Positions 6,244 to 15,662 of a stretch of 37,873 bases of DNA are shown piece by piece; the stretch's first letter is position 1; every line of letters starts with the position of its first letter. The DNA lies in contig WQXE01000002.1 of NCBI GenBank assembly GCA_009784995.1, forward strand, positions 1 through 37,873, read 5' to 3'. A program made the translations under genes and the position numbers. Under the pieces are notes generated by a model. That model was not told the origin of the DNA, searched no databases, and saw only the letters and a program-made list of their open reading frames with translations. Source of the DNA: Treponema sp. (GTDB taxonomy: Bacteria; Spirochaetota; Spirochaetia; Treponematales; Breznakiellaceae).

Positions 6244-7905
6244 CTACCTGATACCCCATTCTCTGAGGCGCAAGTTAAGCTGTTCTTGCATGTATCTTTC
6301 GTAGGCTGCAAGACCCGCGGCATTCATTTCCGCTACATAATCATTCCACCTTCTTTCAAAATCAGCAGGTGGTGCCAAAATTATTTGAGGCAAGCGCTGT
6401 TTCATAATTTCTTCCATGCGTGTTAATGCCATTTGAGCGTCTGATCCGTCCGGAGGAGTAGGCATACTCCAGGTTGGGAACCATGGATTATTTGCCGGAG
6501 GATTGGGATCCATCAATTCATTATAGTTTGTTACGCGATAAGCTTGTAACAATTCAATATCTTCAGGAAGCAGTGTAGCTTCACGTTCGGGGAAGAAGTC
6601 GCTAAGGTCAGATGGATAACCATCGGAGAAAGAACCTTGCAATTTCGGAGAAACGTCATCTAAAAGTCTTAAACGATTTTGTGTCTGCCAGTTATCATTC
6701 TGCCAGTTATCGCGCTGTTGCTGTGTGCGGTAAGGTACACCCTGAGCATCCCACTGCCAATGTTGTCCTTCGATACCCCAGTGAATTGTGCGCTGTACAT
6801 TTTCTTCAAGTAAAGCGTTAAAGAAACGAATAATTCTGACAGGATCTTTCGCGCTTACGCTGATACCAACGCCGCGAAGAAGGTTAGGAATAGGCAGGTT
6901 GCGGTATCTTGGCGCGATACTTTCATCAAATACGATTGGAAGCGGAGCCATGGTGCGGTTATTTTCGCCTCTGTCTCTATTCGCGAGGTCCGCGGAATAC
7001 ATGAATTGCCAGCCTTGAATACTTTGACCCAATACGCGACCTGAAGCGATTTTCGCTTGATATTGATCGTAGTTATCTGTAAAGCCCGCTCTGTCAACAA
7101 GACCTCTCGCGTTCATTTCATTAAGTTTTTGGAACCATCTTTTGCTGACATCCATTGTAAAGAATGTTTTGTATTCGTAATTATTGGCAACGTTTACCAT
7201 ACCGTTACCTTCGTTTGGATTACCGGCTAAGAAGTTAGGTGGATTCCAAAGTTCAAACGCTCTCCAGCCATCAGTAAGAACAGAGAAAGGAATTGTAGGC
7301 TGACCGTTAATTCTTGGGTTAGCTCTGTAATATCTTTCGATTAAATCAAAATATTGATCAATAGTTCTGATTGTAGGATAATTTGCCCACTTTAAAACAT
7401 CTTTTTGAATCCAAAAAGCTGCTTGGTCATAATTTGGTCTGTGATCAAGACCATGAATTACACCGTAGTTAATAAGGTAATAAATATTACCATCGGCGGA
7501 CTTCATTTTATCCCAATGTTCAGCGTAATGTTTTTTAATATTTGGACCGTATCTTTCGATTAAGTCCTGCAAAGGTATTAAAGCTCCTGCTTCTATCCAT
7601 TCATTTCCTCTAATTTCGAGAAGATCAGGATAATCACCGGAAGCGATCATAACACCACGTCTTTGGGCGATATCGCCAACAAGAAGATCCCATGTAAAGG
7701 TAACATTTAAGTTATCCTTTAAATACACAACAATTGGGTTGTCGGCAGAAGGCCGAGGAGCATTTGCTGTTTCATGGAAAATTGAGATTTCTATCGGATA
7801 GAAATCACCGCCACGAGCGCCACCACCGGGACAACCTGTAAAAAAGGCCATCACCATAAAGCATGCCACTGCAATAACAACTACAGTGTTCAACTTATTC
7901 TTCAT
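6244..7905 (-). CDS. ABC transporter sugar-binding lipoprotein
   Basis: 553-residue extracellular solute-binding protein, family 1 (LipO/YtcQ-like). The N-terminus is a lipoprotein signal: basic MKNK, a hydrophobic stretch, and the lipobox FTGC with Cys25 as the lipidated residue, then GGG. The size of about 550 residues and the pairing with LplB/LplC-type permeases fit this subgroup. It captures substrate outside the inner membrane and delivers it to the two downstream permeases. A strong ribosome-binding site (TTTAGGAGG) precedes the ATG. The substrate is unknown; a GH3 glycosidase nearby hints at oligosaccharides. Confidence 0.9.
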   Translation of the reverse strand: MKNKLNTVVVIAVACFMVMAFFTGCPGGGARGGDFYPIEISIFHETANAPRPSADNPIVVYLKDNLNVTFTWDLLVGDIAQRRGVMIASGDYPDLLEIRGNEWIEAGALIPLQDLIERYGPNIKKHYAEHWDKMKSADGNIYYLINYGVIHGLDHRPNYDQAAFWIQKDVLKWANYPTIRTIDQYFDLIERYYRANPRINGQPTIPFSVLTDGWRAFELWNPPNFLAGNPNEGNGMVNVANNYEYKTFFTMDVSKRWFQKLNEMNARGLVDRAGFTDNYDQYQAKIASGRVLGQSIQGWQFMYSADLANRDRGENNRTMAPLPIVFDESIAPRYRNLPIPNLLRGVGISVSAKDPVRIIRFFNALLEENVQRTIHWGIEGQHWQWDAQGVPYRTQQQRDNWQNDNWQTQNRLRLLDDVSPKLQGSFSDGYPSDLSDFFPEREATLLPEDIELLQAYRVTNYNELMDPNPPANNPWFPTWSMPTPPDGSDAQMALTRMEEIMKQRLPQIILAPPADFERRWNDYVAEMNAAGLAAYERYMQEQLNLRLREWGIR

Positions 7906-8007
7906 TTTTTCCTCCTAAATTAATTATCTTAATAAAGAATACCATATAATAAGAAAATCGCATATAGAAAATAGAAAAAAATATTCAAAAAAGTTCATTT
8001 TTCGGTC

Positions 8008-9579
8008 ATGCAAAACGGTACTTTTACCCCATATATAGTTATGGAAAATAATGAAAAAAATGGTCTTTTGTACGATGAAGACCCGTTAACAAAGGCTGTA
8101 AAAAACCTTTTTGGGCTTTCGTACCTGTTCCCGTACCAAAGGCTTGTTATAACGAATATCCTTGAAGCGGCTCAAGCGGCAGGGCTTCCAATAAAATGGA
8201 ATGAAAAAACGACTGAAACCTTTGAAGCCTTAGAAAAATCGGACAGGGAGCTTTTGGGTAAGCAGATAGTCATTCTCCCCACAGGAGCGGGAAAATCCCT
8301 TTGTTTCCAGCTTCCCGCGATGTTGATAAAGGGAATAACCCTTGTAATTTATCCGATTCTTTCGCTGATGGCGGATCAAAAACGCCGCCTTGAAAAAACC
8401 GGTTTTAATCCAGTGGTTTTAAGAGGAGGGCAAAGTAAGGAAGAAAGAGAAGAAATCTGGAGAAAACTTAAAAACGGACAAAGCGGTTTTATTATCGCGA
8501 ACCCGGAAATCATGCTTACAAAGCAGGTTCAAACGCAGATGGAAAAAATAAAAGTTTCACATGTTGTAATTGACGAAGCTCATTGTGTAAGTGAATGGGG
8601 AGAGAGCTTTAGACCTTCATACCTGGAAATCGGCTCCATTTTAAGTTTCCTTGATCCGCCACTCGTAACAGCTTTTACAGCGACAGCTAGCGCTCCGGTT
8701 TTGGAAAAAATAGGGAAATACATTTTTAACGGTATTCAGGTTAATCAAATTGTCGGAAACCCCGATAGGCCTAATATCAGTTATTCCACGAAGGGTTGTA
8801 TTAACAGGAATTTAGCTGTCAGGGATTTATTGACAGAAAATTCCCGCCCTGCGATTGTGTTTTGTTCATCACGCCCGGGAACAGAAAGATTAGCCCGTTA
8901 TTTACGAAATGAATTTGAAGAAATGGGTTTAGAGTGGTACAGGGAAATACGTTTTTATCACGCGGGTTTAAGTAAAGAAGAAAAAACACAAATTGAAAAA
9001 TGGTTTTTTAATAATAAGGAAGCCGTTCTTTGTTCAACTTGCGCGTACGGGATGGGTGTTGATAAAGCCGATATAAGGACTGTAATACACAGGGATTGCC
9101 CTCCGTCTGTAGAAGCGTATTTGCAAGAATCAGGCAGAGCGGGGCGGGATGGAGAGCAATCAAAAGCGGTTTTACTTTTTGGACCGGATGATGAAAGAGA
9201 AGTAGAAAGATGTAAAACCGATAACAGCCGTATAACAGCGCTTTTAAATTACGCGAAAAATATAAAAAACTGCCGCAGGCATTCCCTTTTGGAACTGCTT
9301 AATTTTGACGGAGGAAAGGAAGTGCCGCAGGAAAATTGTTGTGATGTTTGTATGCAAAAAGCAAGTGTTTTACTTAGAGAAGAAGAATCTGTAATGGAAT
9401 TTTTTAGAAAAAATAAAAGATGTTTTTCACAATACGAGGCCGCGATATTGTTAGCTGAAAGTACAACCGTGCGCTGGTCGCAGGAGGAAGCCGGTTATGT
9501 AATAAACCACTTGATAAAAAAAAGAGACTTAAAAGTAATAAAGGGATTTCTTTGGAAAAATAAGATAACAATAAAGTAA
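8008..9579 (+). CDS. recQ: RecQ-family ATP-dependent DNA helicase
   Basis: 523-residue superfamily 2 helicase acting 3' to 5' in recombination and repair. In order: Walker A LPTGAGKS (about 90-97), DEAH box in VIDEAHCVSEWGESFRPSY (about 188), motif III TAFTATAS, motif VI QESGRAGRDG (about 372) and the RecQ zinc-binding cysteines (NCRRH about 423, then CCDVC about 444). The winged-helix part is short and no HRDC domain is present, so it is shorter than E. coli RecQ (about 610). The start is uncertain: ATG at 8008 or at 8041 (MENNEKNGLL), neither with a good ribosome-binding site. A TATAAT at 7945-7950 may be the -10 box. Transcribed divergently from the ABC operon. Confidence 0.9.
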   Translation: MQNGTFTPYIVMENNEKNGLLYDEDPLTKAVKNLFGLSYLFPYQRLVITNILEAAQAAGLPIKWNEKTTETFEALEKSDRELLGKQIVILPTGAGKSLCFQLPAMLIKGITLVIYPILSLMADQKRRLEKTGFNPVVLRGGQSKEEREEIWRKLKNGQSGFIIANPEIMLTKQVQTQMEKIKVSHVVIDEAHCVSEWGESFRPSYLEIGSILSFLDPPLVTAFTATASAPVLEKIGKYIFNGIQVNQIVGNPDRPNISYSTKGCINRNLAVRDLLTENSRPAIVFCSSRPGTERLARYLRNEFEEMGLEWYREIRFYHAGLSKEEKTQIEKWFFNNKEAVLCSTCAYGMGVDKADIRTVIHRDCPPSVEAYLQESGRAGRDGEQSKAVLLFGPDDEREVERCKTDNSRITALLNYAKNIKNCRRHSLLELLNFDGGKEVPQENCCDVCMQKASVLLREEESVMEFFRKNKRCFSQYEAAILLAESTTVRWSQEEAGYVINHLIKKRDLKVIKGFLWKNKITIK

Positions 9580-9591
9580 TTTATTAATAAT

Positions 9592-9740
9592 TTTATCTCG
9601 CAAAGGCGCAAAGTTGCTGTCCGAATTCTTTTCGTTATTACAATAAATATTAGAAATAACAAATAGATTTCTAGTTTTTAATGTAAGATATCGAACTACT
9701 ACTCTGCGTTCTTAGCGCCTCTGCGATCTCTGCGAGAAAT
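9592..9740. repeat. Dispersed CTCGCAAAG palindromic repeat, copy 1
   Basis: The left arm TCTCGCAAAGGCGCAAAG (9596-9613) and an inverted right arm (about 9702-9738, ending CTCTGCGAGA) flank about 90 bases of AT-rich sequence. The same arms recur at 13141-13225 and 27784-27887. It lies between two convergent genes, recQ and the GH3 gene. Confidence 0.8.
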
Positions 9741-11827
9741 TATTCCACTTTAATTTTTACGCTCACAGGAGCGGGTGCGCCTTTTTCCATTGCCGCTTTT
9801 ACAGGCGCCGCGTTAGCTGCAATAACCGTATAAGAGCCTGTTACCAGTTTTGAATTGCCGTCCGCATCCACAGATTCAAACACCGAAGCTGAAAGTTCAA
9901 ACTCTGCTTTCGCGCTCTTTCCAGCTTTTATAAAGATTCGTTTAAAACCTCTTAACGAAGAAAGCGGTTCATCTTCGGTTCTTGTATCTTTGGAAATATA
10001 AATCTGCACTACTTCGTCAGCGTCAAACTTGCCAACATTACTAACGGTGACTGACACCATTACTTTGCCGCCCGCGGAAATCGAAGGACAGCAAAGATCG
10101 ATAGAATCGAAACGGAAAGTTGTGTATGAAAGCCCAAAGCCAAACGGATACAATGGTTTTTCTGTCATGTAACGGTATGTGCGCCCTTTCATGGAATAAT
10201 CTTCGTAGGCGGGAAGCTGAGAAGTAGAAGCGTAAAAAGTGACAGGGAGTTTTCCCGAAGGAACAACATCGCCGAAAATTATGTCGGCGACTGCTTTGCC
10301 GCCCGATTCACCGGGATACCATGCGAAAATAACAGCGTCGACTAAGTCTTCAGGGTACGCGATAGCGCTTCCGCCTGTTAAAACCATAATTATTTTTTTG
10401 CCGGCTTCACGTATTTTTTGAAGATACTTTAACTGCCAGGGCGGAAGCTCTATCGTATTACGGTCGCCGTTGGAATCGGACGCGATCGCGTCGCCTTCTT
10501 CGCCTTCCATCGCGCCGTCTAATCCCATAACAACTATTACAATGTCGGCGATATTCGCCTCCCCATAATGAACAAGCGATTTACTGTTTTCGCTATACAT
10601 TAAACAGCCCTGCACATAATCAAGACAAATACCGAACTTATCTTTGACCTTTTCACCTAACCCTTCAAGTATTGTAATAAAACGAGAGCTTACGCCGAAA
10701 TAATTGCCAAAAAGGGTATGCGAGTTAGCGGCTCCCGGTCCTGTTACGACAATTTTTTTAGGGGAAGAATCCAATGGTAAAATATTATTGTCGTTTTTAA
10801 GAAGAACAATTGACTTTTGCGCGGCTTTTAAAGCGAGCTTTCGGTGTTTATCGCAATTGATAATTTTTCTGTTAAGTTTACCGTATTTGCTCTTATTGGG
10901 AGGATTAAACATTCCTAGTTTAAAACGTGTGCGCAAAAGACGTTCAAGAGATGTATTTATTGTATCTTCTGTTACAAGCCCCTGTTTGTGAGCGACTGTT
11001 AAAAACGGATATGTACAGCCGCAGTTAAGATCGCAGCCTGCGTTAAGCGCCATCGCGGCAGACTCTTCAGAAGACTTTGTTACTTTATGATACTCATGGA
11101 AATCCTTAATTGCCCAGCAATCCGAAACTACATGCCCTTTAAAATTCCATTTGCCGCGAAGGATTTCTTTTAAAAGAAGATTGCTCGCGCAGCATGGTTC
11201 GTCAAGCGTGCGGTTATATGCGCCCATGACGGTTTCCACTCCATTTTCTACAAGAGCTTTAAACGCGGGTAAATACGTTTCCCATAAATCTTTTTTGGTA
11301 ACAATCGCGTTAAAAGTATGGCGATCTTTTTCAGGTCCTGAATGAACGGCGTAATGTTTGGCGCAGGCTGCTGTTTTTAGGTTTTCAGGATCATCGCCCT
11401 GTAAACCCCGCACAAGAGCTACGCCGATACGGCTTGTAAGGTACGGATCTTCTCCGTAAGTTTCCTGCCCGCGACCCCAGCGAGGATCCCGGAAAATATT
11501 TATATTGGGTGTCCAGAAAGTTAACCCCCAGTATTGACCTCGGTTTCCTTGTTTTACAGCTTCGTTATATTTCGCCCGCGCCTCATCAGAAATTGCAATA
11601 GCAACTTCTTTTACAAGGCTGTCATCAAAAGTCGCGGCTAACGCGATAGCCTGCGGAAAAACGGTTGCAACACCCGCTCTTGCAACTCCGTGCAGACATT
11701 CGTTCCACCAGTTGTATTCGGGTATTCCAAGGCGTTCTATCGCGGGGCTTTTATAAAGCAGCTGGGAGACTTTTTCTTCCAGCGTCATTTGGGAAATTAA
11801 TTCTTTTATTTTTGATTCTCGGCTCAT
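9740..11827 (-). CDS. Glycoside hydrolase family 3 (beta-glucosidase/beta-xylosidase)
   Basis: 695-residue GH3 enzyme that removes terminal beta-linked sugars. The N-terminal barrel shows WWNECLHGVARAG, the CAKHYAVHSG motif (about residue 157) and the catalytic nucleophile Asp in VVSDCWAI (about residue 236). The alpha/beta sandwich domain follows, then a fibronectin-III-like C-terminal domain (about 585 onward). The substrate-pocket motifs look like the xylosidase-type GH3 branch, but the sugar cannot be fixed. There is no signal peptide, so it probably acts in the cytoplasm on imported oligosaccharides. A good ribosome-binding site (GTAGGAGT) precedes the ATG. Confidence 0.92.
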   Translation of the reverse strand: MSRESKIKELISQMTLEEKVSQLLYKSPAIERLGIPEYNWWNECLHGVARAGVATVFPQAIALAATFDDSLVKEVAIAISDEARAKYNEAVKQGNRGQYWGLTFWTPNINIFRDPRWGRGQETYGEDPYLTSRIGVALVRGLQGDDPENLKTAACAKHYAVHSGPEKDRHTFNAIVTKKDLWETYLPAFKALVENGVETVMGAYNRTLDEPCCASNLLLKEILRGKWNFKGHVVSDCWAIKDFHEYHKVTKSSEESAAMALNAGCDLNCGCTYPFLTVAHKQGLVTEDTINTSLERLLRTRFKLGMFNPPNKSKYGKLNRKIINCDKHRKLALKAAQKSIVLLKNDNNILPLDSSPKKIVVTGPGAANSHTLFGNYFGVSSRFITILEGLGEKVKDKFGICLDYVQGCLMYSENSKSLVHYGEANIADIVIVVMGLDGAMEGEEGDAIASDSNGDRNTIELPPWQLKYLQKIREAGKKIIMVLTGGSAIAYPEDLVDAVIFAWYPGESGGKAVADIIFGDVVPSGKLPVTFYASTSQLPAYEDYSMKGRTYRYMTEKPLYPFGFGLSYTTFRFDSIDLCCPSISAGGKVMVSVTVSNVGKFDADEVVQIYISKDTRTEDEPLSSLRGFKRIFIKAGKSAKAEFELSASVFESVDADGNSKLVTGSYTVIAANAAPVKAAMEKGAPAPVSVKIKVE

Positions 11828-11855
11828 GGTTTACTCCTACAACAATAATTAAAGT

Positions 11856-11884
11856 ATTATAAGAAGAAAATTGATTTATAACAA
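11856..11884 (-). promoter_or_regulatory. Probable promoter of the GH3 gene
   Basis: On the minus strand TTGTTA (11879-11884), a 17-base spacer and TATAAT (11856-11861), ending about 28 bases before the GH3 start codon. The -10 box is perfect and the -35 box matches at four of six positions. Confidence 0.55.
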
Positions 11885-11903
11885 TCTTTACAATCTAAAA
11901 AAC

Positions 11904-13112
11904 TTAAATAGAGAGCTTATCTGTAAGGCGATTACAGGCTTCTTCAACATCAGCTCTGTGTCCAAACGCCGAGAAGCGCACAAACCCTTGCCCCGCGGGA
12001 CCAAAACCCGCGCCCGGTGTTGTAACAACATGGCACTTTTCCAGGATTTGCGCGAATACTTCCCAACTGTCCTTGCCGGGGAAGCGCGCCCAAATATATG
12101 GAGAGTTATCGCCGCCAATGCAATTTATACCAAGTTTTTGAAGTGTCTCTCTTATCAATTTCGCGTTCGTTAAATAAAAATCCGTAAGAGCGCGCATCTC
12201 TTTTATTCCCTCGTCATCAAGGGCTGCTATTCCGCCTGCCTGCGCGATGTTTGAAGCACCGTTAAAAATAGTGCCTGTTATACGGCTCCAGTCGGCGTGT
12301 ACACTTTCGCCTCCCGCGTACTTTAAAGCCTTTGGAACTACAGACCAGCCGAGGCGAATCCCTGTAAATCCCGCGGGTTTTGAAAATGAGTTTACTTCGA
12401 TAGCGCACTCGTCTGCCCTGTCTATTTCGTAAATAGTTTTCGGCAAAGATGAATCGCGGATAAACTCGCTGTATGCGGCGTCAAAGATGATGATGCAGCC
12501 TTTAGTAATCGCCGTGTTTACAAGTACTGTAAGCTGAGCGCGATCGGAAACTGCCCCTGTAGGATTGTTAGGTGAACAAAAATAAATAAGGCTGTTATTT
12601 TCGATTAAATCAAGGTTCGGGAAAAAAATATTTTCTGCCGTACATGGAAGATATGTAATTCCGGCATAACCTGTGTCTTTAAAAGAGGCAGCGGCTCCTA
12701 TTATAACAGAGCCGTCAACATAAACAGGGTACGAAGGGTCTTGCACGGCGATTTTTACACCCGAGCCAAAAAGCATTTGTAATCTGCCAATGTCACACTT
12801 TGAGCCGTCAGAGATAAAAATTTCATCAATTGAAAACTTGCCATTATAAAAAACTTTGGAAATTTTTTCGCGCAATAAAGGAAGACCTTCATCCTGGTAT
12901 CCCGAATATCCTTCTACAGTGCCTAGTTTTCTGGCTCCTTCTACAAGCCCTGCATTGATGTGAGGCAAAACCGGTTCTGTAGTATTACCGATACCGAGGC
13001 TTATGATCTTTGCATCGGGGTTAGCGGCTGCAAATTCGCGCCTGCGTTTGGCGATTTCAGGGAAAAGGTAACCTGCTTTTAAATTTGCGATATTTTTATT
13101 TCTTGTAATCAT
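11904..13112 (-). CDS. dapL: LL-diaminopimelate aminotransferase
   Basis: 402-residue PLP enzyme of aminotransferase fold type I. It converts tetrahydrodipicolinate to LL-diaminopimelate in one step, bypassing the succinylase route (DapD/C/E). Diagnostic features are the N-terminal LKAGYLFPEIAKRR, CSPNNPTGA, and the PLP lysine in NSFSKPAGFTGIRLGW (about residue 244). Length is typical. A strong ribosome-binding site (GGAGG) precedes the ATG. It follows lysA by 119 bp, and that gap is almost entirely a dispersed palindromic repeat. DapL is known from plants, Chlamydia and spirochaetes such as Leptospira. Confidence 0.93.
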   Translation of the reverse strand: MITRNKNIANLKAGYLFPEIAKRRREFAAANPDAKIISLGIGNTTEPVLPHINAGLVEGARKLGTVEGYSGYQDEGLPLLREKISKVFYNGKFSIDEIFISDGSKCDIGRLQMLFGSGVKIAVQDPSYPVYVDGSVIIGAAASFKDTGYAGITYLPCTAENIFFPNLDLIENNSLIYFCSPNNPTGAVSDRAQLTVLVNTAITKGCIIIFDAAYSEFIRDSSLPKTIYEIDRADECAIEVNSFSKPAGFTGIRLGWSVVPKALKYAGGESVHADWSRITGTIFNGASNIAQAGGIAALDDEGIKEMRALTDFYLTNAKLIRETLQKLGINCIGGDNSPYIWARFPGKDSWEVFAQILEKCHVVTTPGAGFGPAGQGFVRFSAFGHRADVEEACNRLTDKLSI

Positions 13113-13140
13113 TTCATTCCTCCAACATAATATAGAATTT

Positions 13141-13225
13141 TTTCTCGCAAAGACGCTAAGGCGCAGAACCGTTATTCGAAATCTTAACCTAAATCTTCTT
13201 TGCGCCTCTACGTCTCTGCGAGATG
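13141..13225. repeat. Dispersed CTCGCAAAG palindromic repeat, copy 2
   Basis: The left arm begins TTTCTCGCAAAGACGCTAAG (13141-13160) and the inverted right arm is TTTGCGCCTC...CTCTGCGAGA (13199-13223), with about 30 bases between them. It sits between lysA and dapL, so it would be transcribed within the operon and could fold in the mRNA. Confidence 0.85.
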
Positions 13226-13231
13226 CTCTTC

Positions 13232-14521
13232 TTAATTAAATACTTTAACTCCATTAATATCCAGCGTAGCAAAATAATCTTCTACTGTCTCAGCCCTGCG
13301 GATTTGCAAGACACTTCCATCGGCGCGTAACAATAATTCGCCGCAGCGAAGTTTACCGTTATAATTATATCCCATCGCTCTTCCGTGCGCGCCCACATCG
13401 TGAAGAATTACAAAATCCCCGCCGGATTTATTCCGCATAATATACTCTGCGGCAGTTTCAATTTTAGGAAGCTGTCTTTGAATCGCGAACTTGTCGTTAT
13501 TTTCGCAAAGGCTGCCGACAACATCGTAAGTTTCGGTTAAAGGCGCGTTTTCCTTGCCGGGGATTGTTATGTGATGATACGCGCCGTAAAGACCCGGGCG
13601 CATTAAATCCGCGGCGCATGCGTCGAGGGCGATGTAATTGCGGTAGATTTCTTTTTTATGAACAGCCCGTGTAACAAGCCAGCCGTAAGGACCTGTAACT
13701 ACCCTGCCCCACTCTGTGCGTATACCCATCGGAGTAAGTCCCGCTGGCTCTAAAACTTCTTTATACGCTTTTAAAATACCGTCTGTAAGGGCTTTGTAAT
13801 TTATGGCTTCCTGATCCGGCTTGTATGGAATTCCCACTCCGCCGCCAAGATTGATAAATTCCAGGCGCACTCCTGTTTTGTTAAATATTTCTACCGCAAG
13901 TTCAAAAAGGAGCCTCGCGGTTTCGATATGATACGCGACAGAAAGTTCATTACTCGCGACCATTGTATGCAAGGAAAATCTTTTTACGCCTTTTTCTTTA
14001 AGCATGGCGAAACCTTTAATCAGCATCTCTCGTGTAAAGCCGTACTTTGCTTCTTCAGGTTTTCCGATAATGGCGTTGCCCTCTTTTAAAGGACCGGGAT
14101 TATAACGCATGGAAATTAATTCCGGTAAACCTGTGGTTTTTTCCAAATATTCAATATGAGAGAAATCATCAAGGTTTATTACAGCGCCCATTTTTTTCGC
14201 GGCTTCGTATTCCTTAACGGGAGTTTCGTTGGAAGTAAACATGGCGTCTTCGCCTGTGATACCTGCCATTTCGGATAACAAAAGCTCTGCGTAACTGGAA
14301 CAATCACTGCCAAATCCTTCTTTGGCAAGCAATTTTAATATAAAAGGGTTAGGCAGAGCTTTAACCGCGAAATAATTTTTGTAAAAAGGAAAACATGAAA
14401 AAGCCGCTTTTATATTACGGACATTTTCGATTATCGCTTTTTCATCGTAGATATAAAACGGCGTGGGGTACTGCCGTGAAAGTTCTTCAAGCGCGGCTTT
14501 ATCTAACGGAAAATATTTCAA
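13232..14521 (-). CDS. lysA: Diaminopimelate decarboxylase
   Basis: 429-residue PLP enzyme of the alanine-racemase/ornithine decarboxylase-like fold. It makes L-lysine from meso-diaminopimelate. The PLP lysine lies in YFAVKALPNP (about residue 52). The glycine-rich phosphate-binding loop reads EFINLGGGVGIPY, and the C-terminal substrate region has HDVGAHGRAMGYNYNGK (about residue 373). The start overlaps the stop of asd by 4 bases, so the pair is coupled. Related decarboxylases acting on other basic amino acids share the fold, but the asd and dapL neighbours favour DAP. Confidence 0.93.
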   Translation of the reverse strand: MKYFPLDKAALEELSRQYPTPFYIYDEKAIIENVRNIKAAFSCFPFYKNYFAVKALPNPFILKLLAKEGFGSDCSSYAELLLSEMAGITGEDAMFTSNETPVKEYEAAKKMGAVINLDDFSHIEYLEKTTGLPELISMRYNPGPLKEGNAIIGKPEEAKYGFTREMLIKGFAMLKEKGVKRFSLHTMVASNELSVAYHIETARLLFELAVEIFNKTGVRLEFINLGGGVGIPYKPDQEAINYKALTDGILKAYKEVLEPAGLTPMGIRTEWGRVVTGPYGWLVTRAVHKKEIYRNYIALDACAADLMRPGLYGAYHHITIPGKENAPLTETYDVVGSLCENNDKFAIQRQLPKIETAAEYIMRNKSGGDFVILHDVGAHGRAMGYNYNGKLRCGELLLRADGSVLQIRRAETVEDYFATLDINGVKVFN

Positions 14522-15636
14522 TTCAAATATCCCTTGTGTTTTAAAAGCTCGGCGTTTAGTATTCCGCCGCCCGCGGCTCCGCGGACAGTGTTATGCGACA
14601 ACGCTACAAAGCGGATATCAAAAACATTACATGGACGCAAACGCCCGATAACAACTGCCATTGCCTTGTCGGCATCGCGATCTTTTCTGGGCTGCGGGCG
14701 GTTATCCTCTTCGCGATAAATAATCGGCTGCTTAGGCGCGAACGGAAAGTCCGCTTCCTGAGGCAGACCTTTGTAAGCTGCCCAGATTTGTTTTATTTCT
14801 TCCATAGACGAGGGCTTTTTACCGGCGAACTCAAGCGATACACAAGCTGTATGTCCGTCTATAACAGGCACACGATTACAGTGAGCGGAAATTATAGGAA
14901 GCTCCGCGTTTTTAATAACATTTCCGTTAATGGAACCAAAAATTTTTAATGGTTCTTTTTCGGATTTTTCTTCTTCGCCGCCAATATATGGAACGATATT
15001 ATCGATCATGTCCAAACTGGGCACGCCCGGGTATCCCGCGCCGGAAACCGCCTGCATCGTGTGAACGATAAGCCGCTGCGCAGGGTAGCCTGCTTGCGCT
15101 AGCGCGTGAAGTGGCTTCATATAACTTTGTATCGAGCAATTTGGTTTAACCGCGATAAACCCGCGATCCCATCCGCGATCTTTTTTTTGCAATGGAATAA
15201 TATCGGTATGTTCAGGATTTACTTCCGCGATTAAAACAGGAACATCATCTGTCCAACGGTGGGCTGACGCGTTTGAAATTACAGGGATTCCCGCGGCGGC
15301 ATATTGTTCTTCAAGCGCTTTGGTTTCGTCCTTGCTCATTTCAAGCGCGGAAAAAACAAATGAACATCCGCCTTTTTTAAAAGCGTCGATAGCGCGGTTT
15401 ACATCATTGGCATCTTCGACCATGATGTCTCCTACATGCGGAGCGTAAGTTTTTGTCAATTGCCATCTTCCGGCGACAGCGTCTTTATATTTTTTACCCG
15501 CGCTGCGCGGAGAGGCTGCCGCGAAACGTACCTCGAACCAGGGGTGATCATTGAGAAGGGAAATGTATTGCTGCCCAACCATGCCTGTAGCGCCCAGTAT
15601 ACCAACCGGGATTTTGCCAGATGAATTTTGTGACAT
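14518..15636 (-). CDS. asd: Aspartate-semialdehyde dehydrogenase (archaeal/fungal type)
   Basis: 372-residue NADP-dependent enzyme that reduces aspartyl phosphate to aspartate semialdehyde, the branch point to lysine/DAP, threonine and methionine. The nucleotide loop GILGATGMVGQQY lies at the N-terminus. The catalytic cysteine is in VKPNCSIQSYM (about residue 166) and the histidine segment reads SAHCNRVPVIDGH (about residue 255). These motifs match the class common in archaea and fungi rather than the E. coli Asd class. Ribosome-binding site AAGGAG precedes the ATG. It lies 26 bp after the cyclase gene and may be cotranscribed with the envelope block. Confidence 0.93.
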   Translation of the reverse strand: MSQNSSGKIPVGILGATGMVGQQYISLLNDHPWFEVRFAAASPRSAGKKYKDAVAGRWQLTKTYAPHVGDIMVEDANDVNRAIDAFKKGGCSFVFSALEMSKDETKALEEQYAAAGIPVISNASAHRWTDDVPVLIAEVNPEHTDIIPLQKKDRGWDRGFIAVKPNCSIQSYMKPLHALAQAGYPAQRLIVHTMQAVSGAGYPGVPSLDMIDNIVPYIGGEEEKSEKEPLKIFGSINGNVIKNAELPIISAHCNRVPVIDGHTACVSLEFAGKKPSSMEEIKQIWAAYKGLPQEADFPFAPKQPIIYREEDNRPQPRKDRDADKAMAVVIGRLRPCNVFDIRFVALSHNTVRGAAGGGILNAELLKHKGYLN

Positions 15637-15662
15637 AACTAGCTCCTTGTGGAGTCATGTTA

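Noticed and set aside
14593..14949. Plus-strand frame of 118 codons inside asd
   Set aside because: Antisense to asd, which has full family motifs; no ribosome-binding site.
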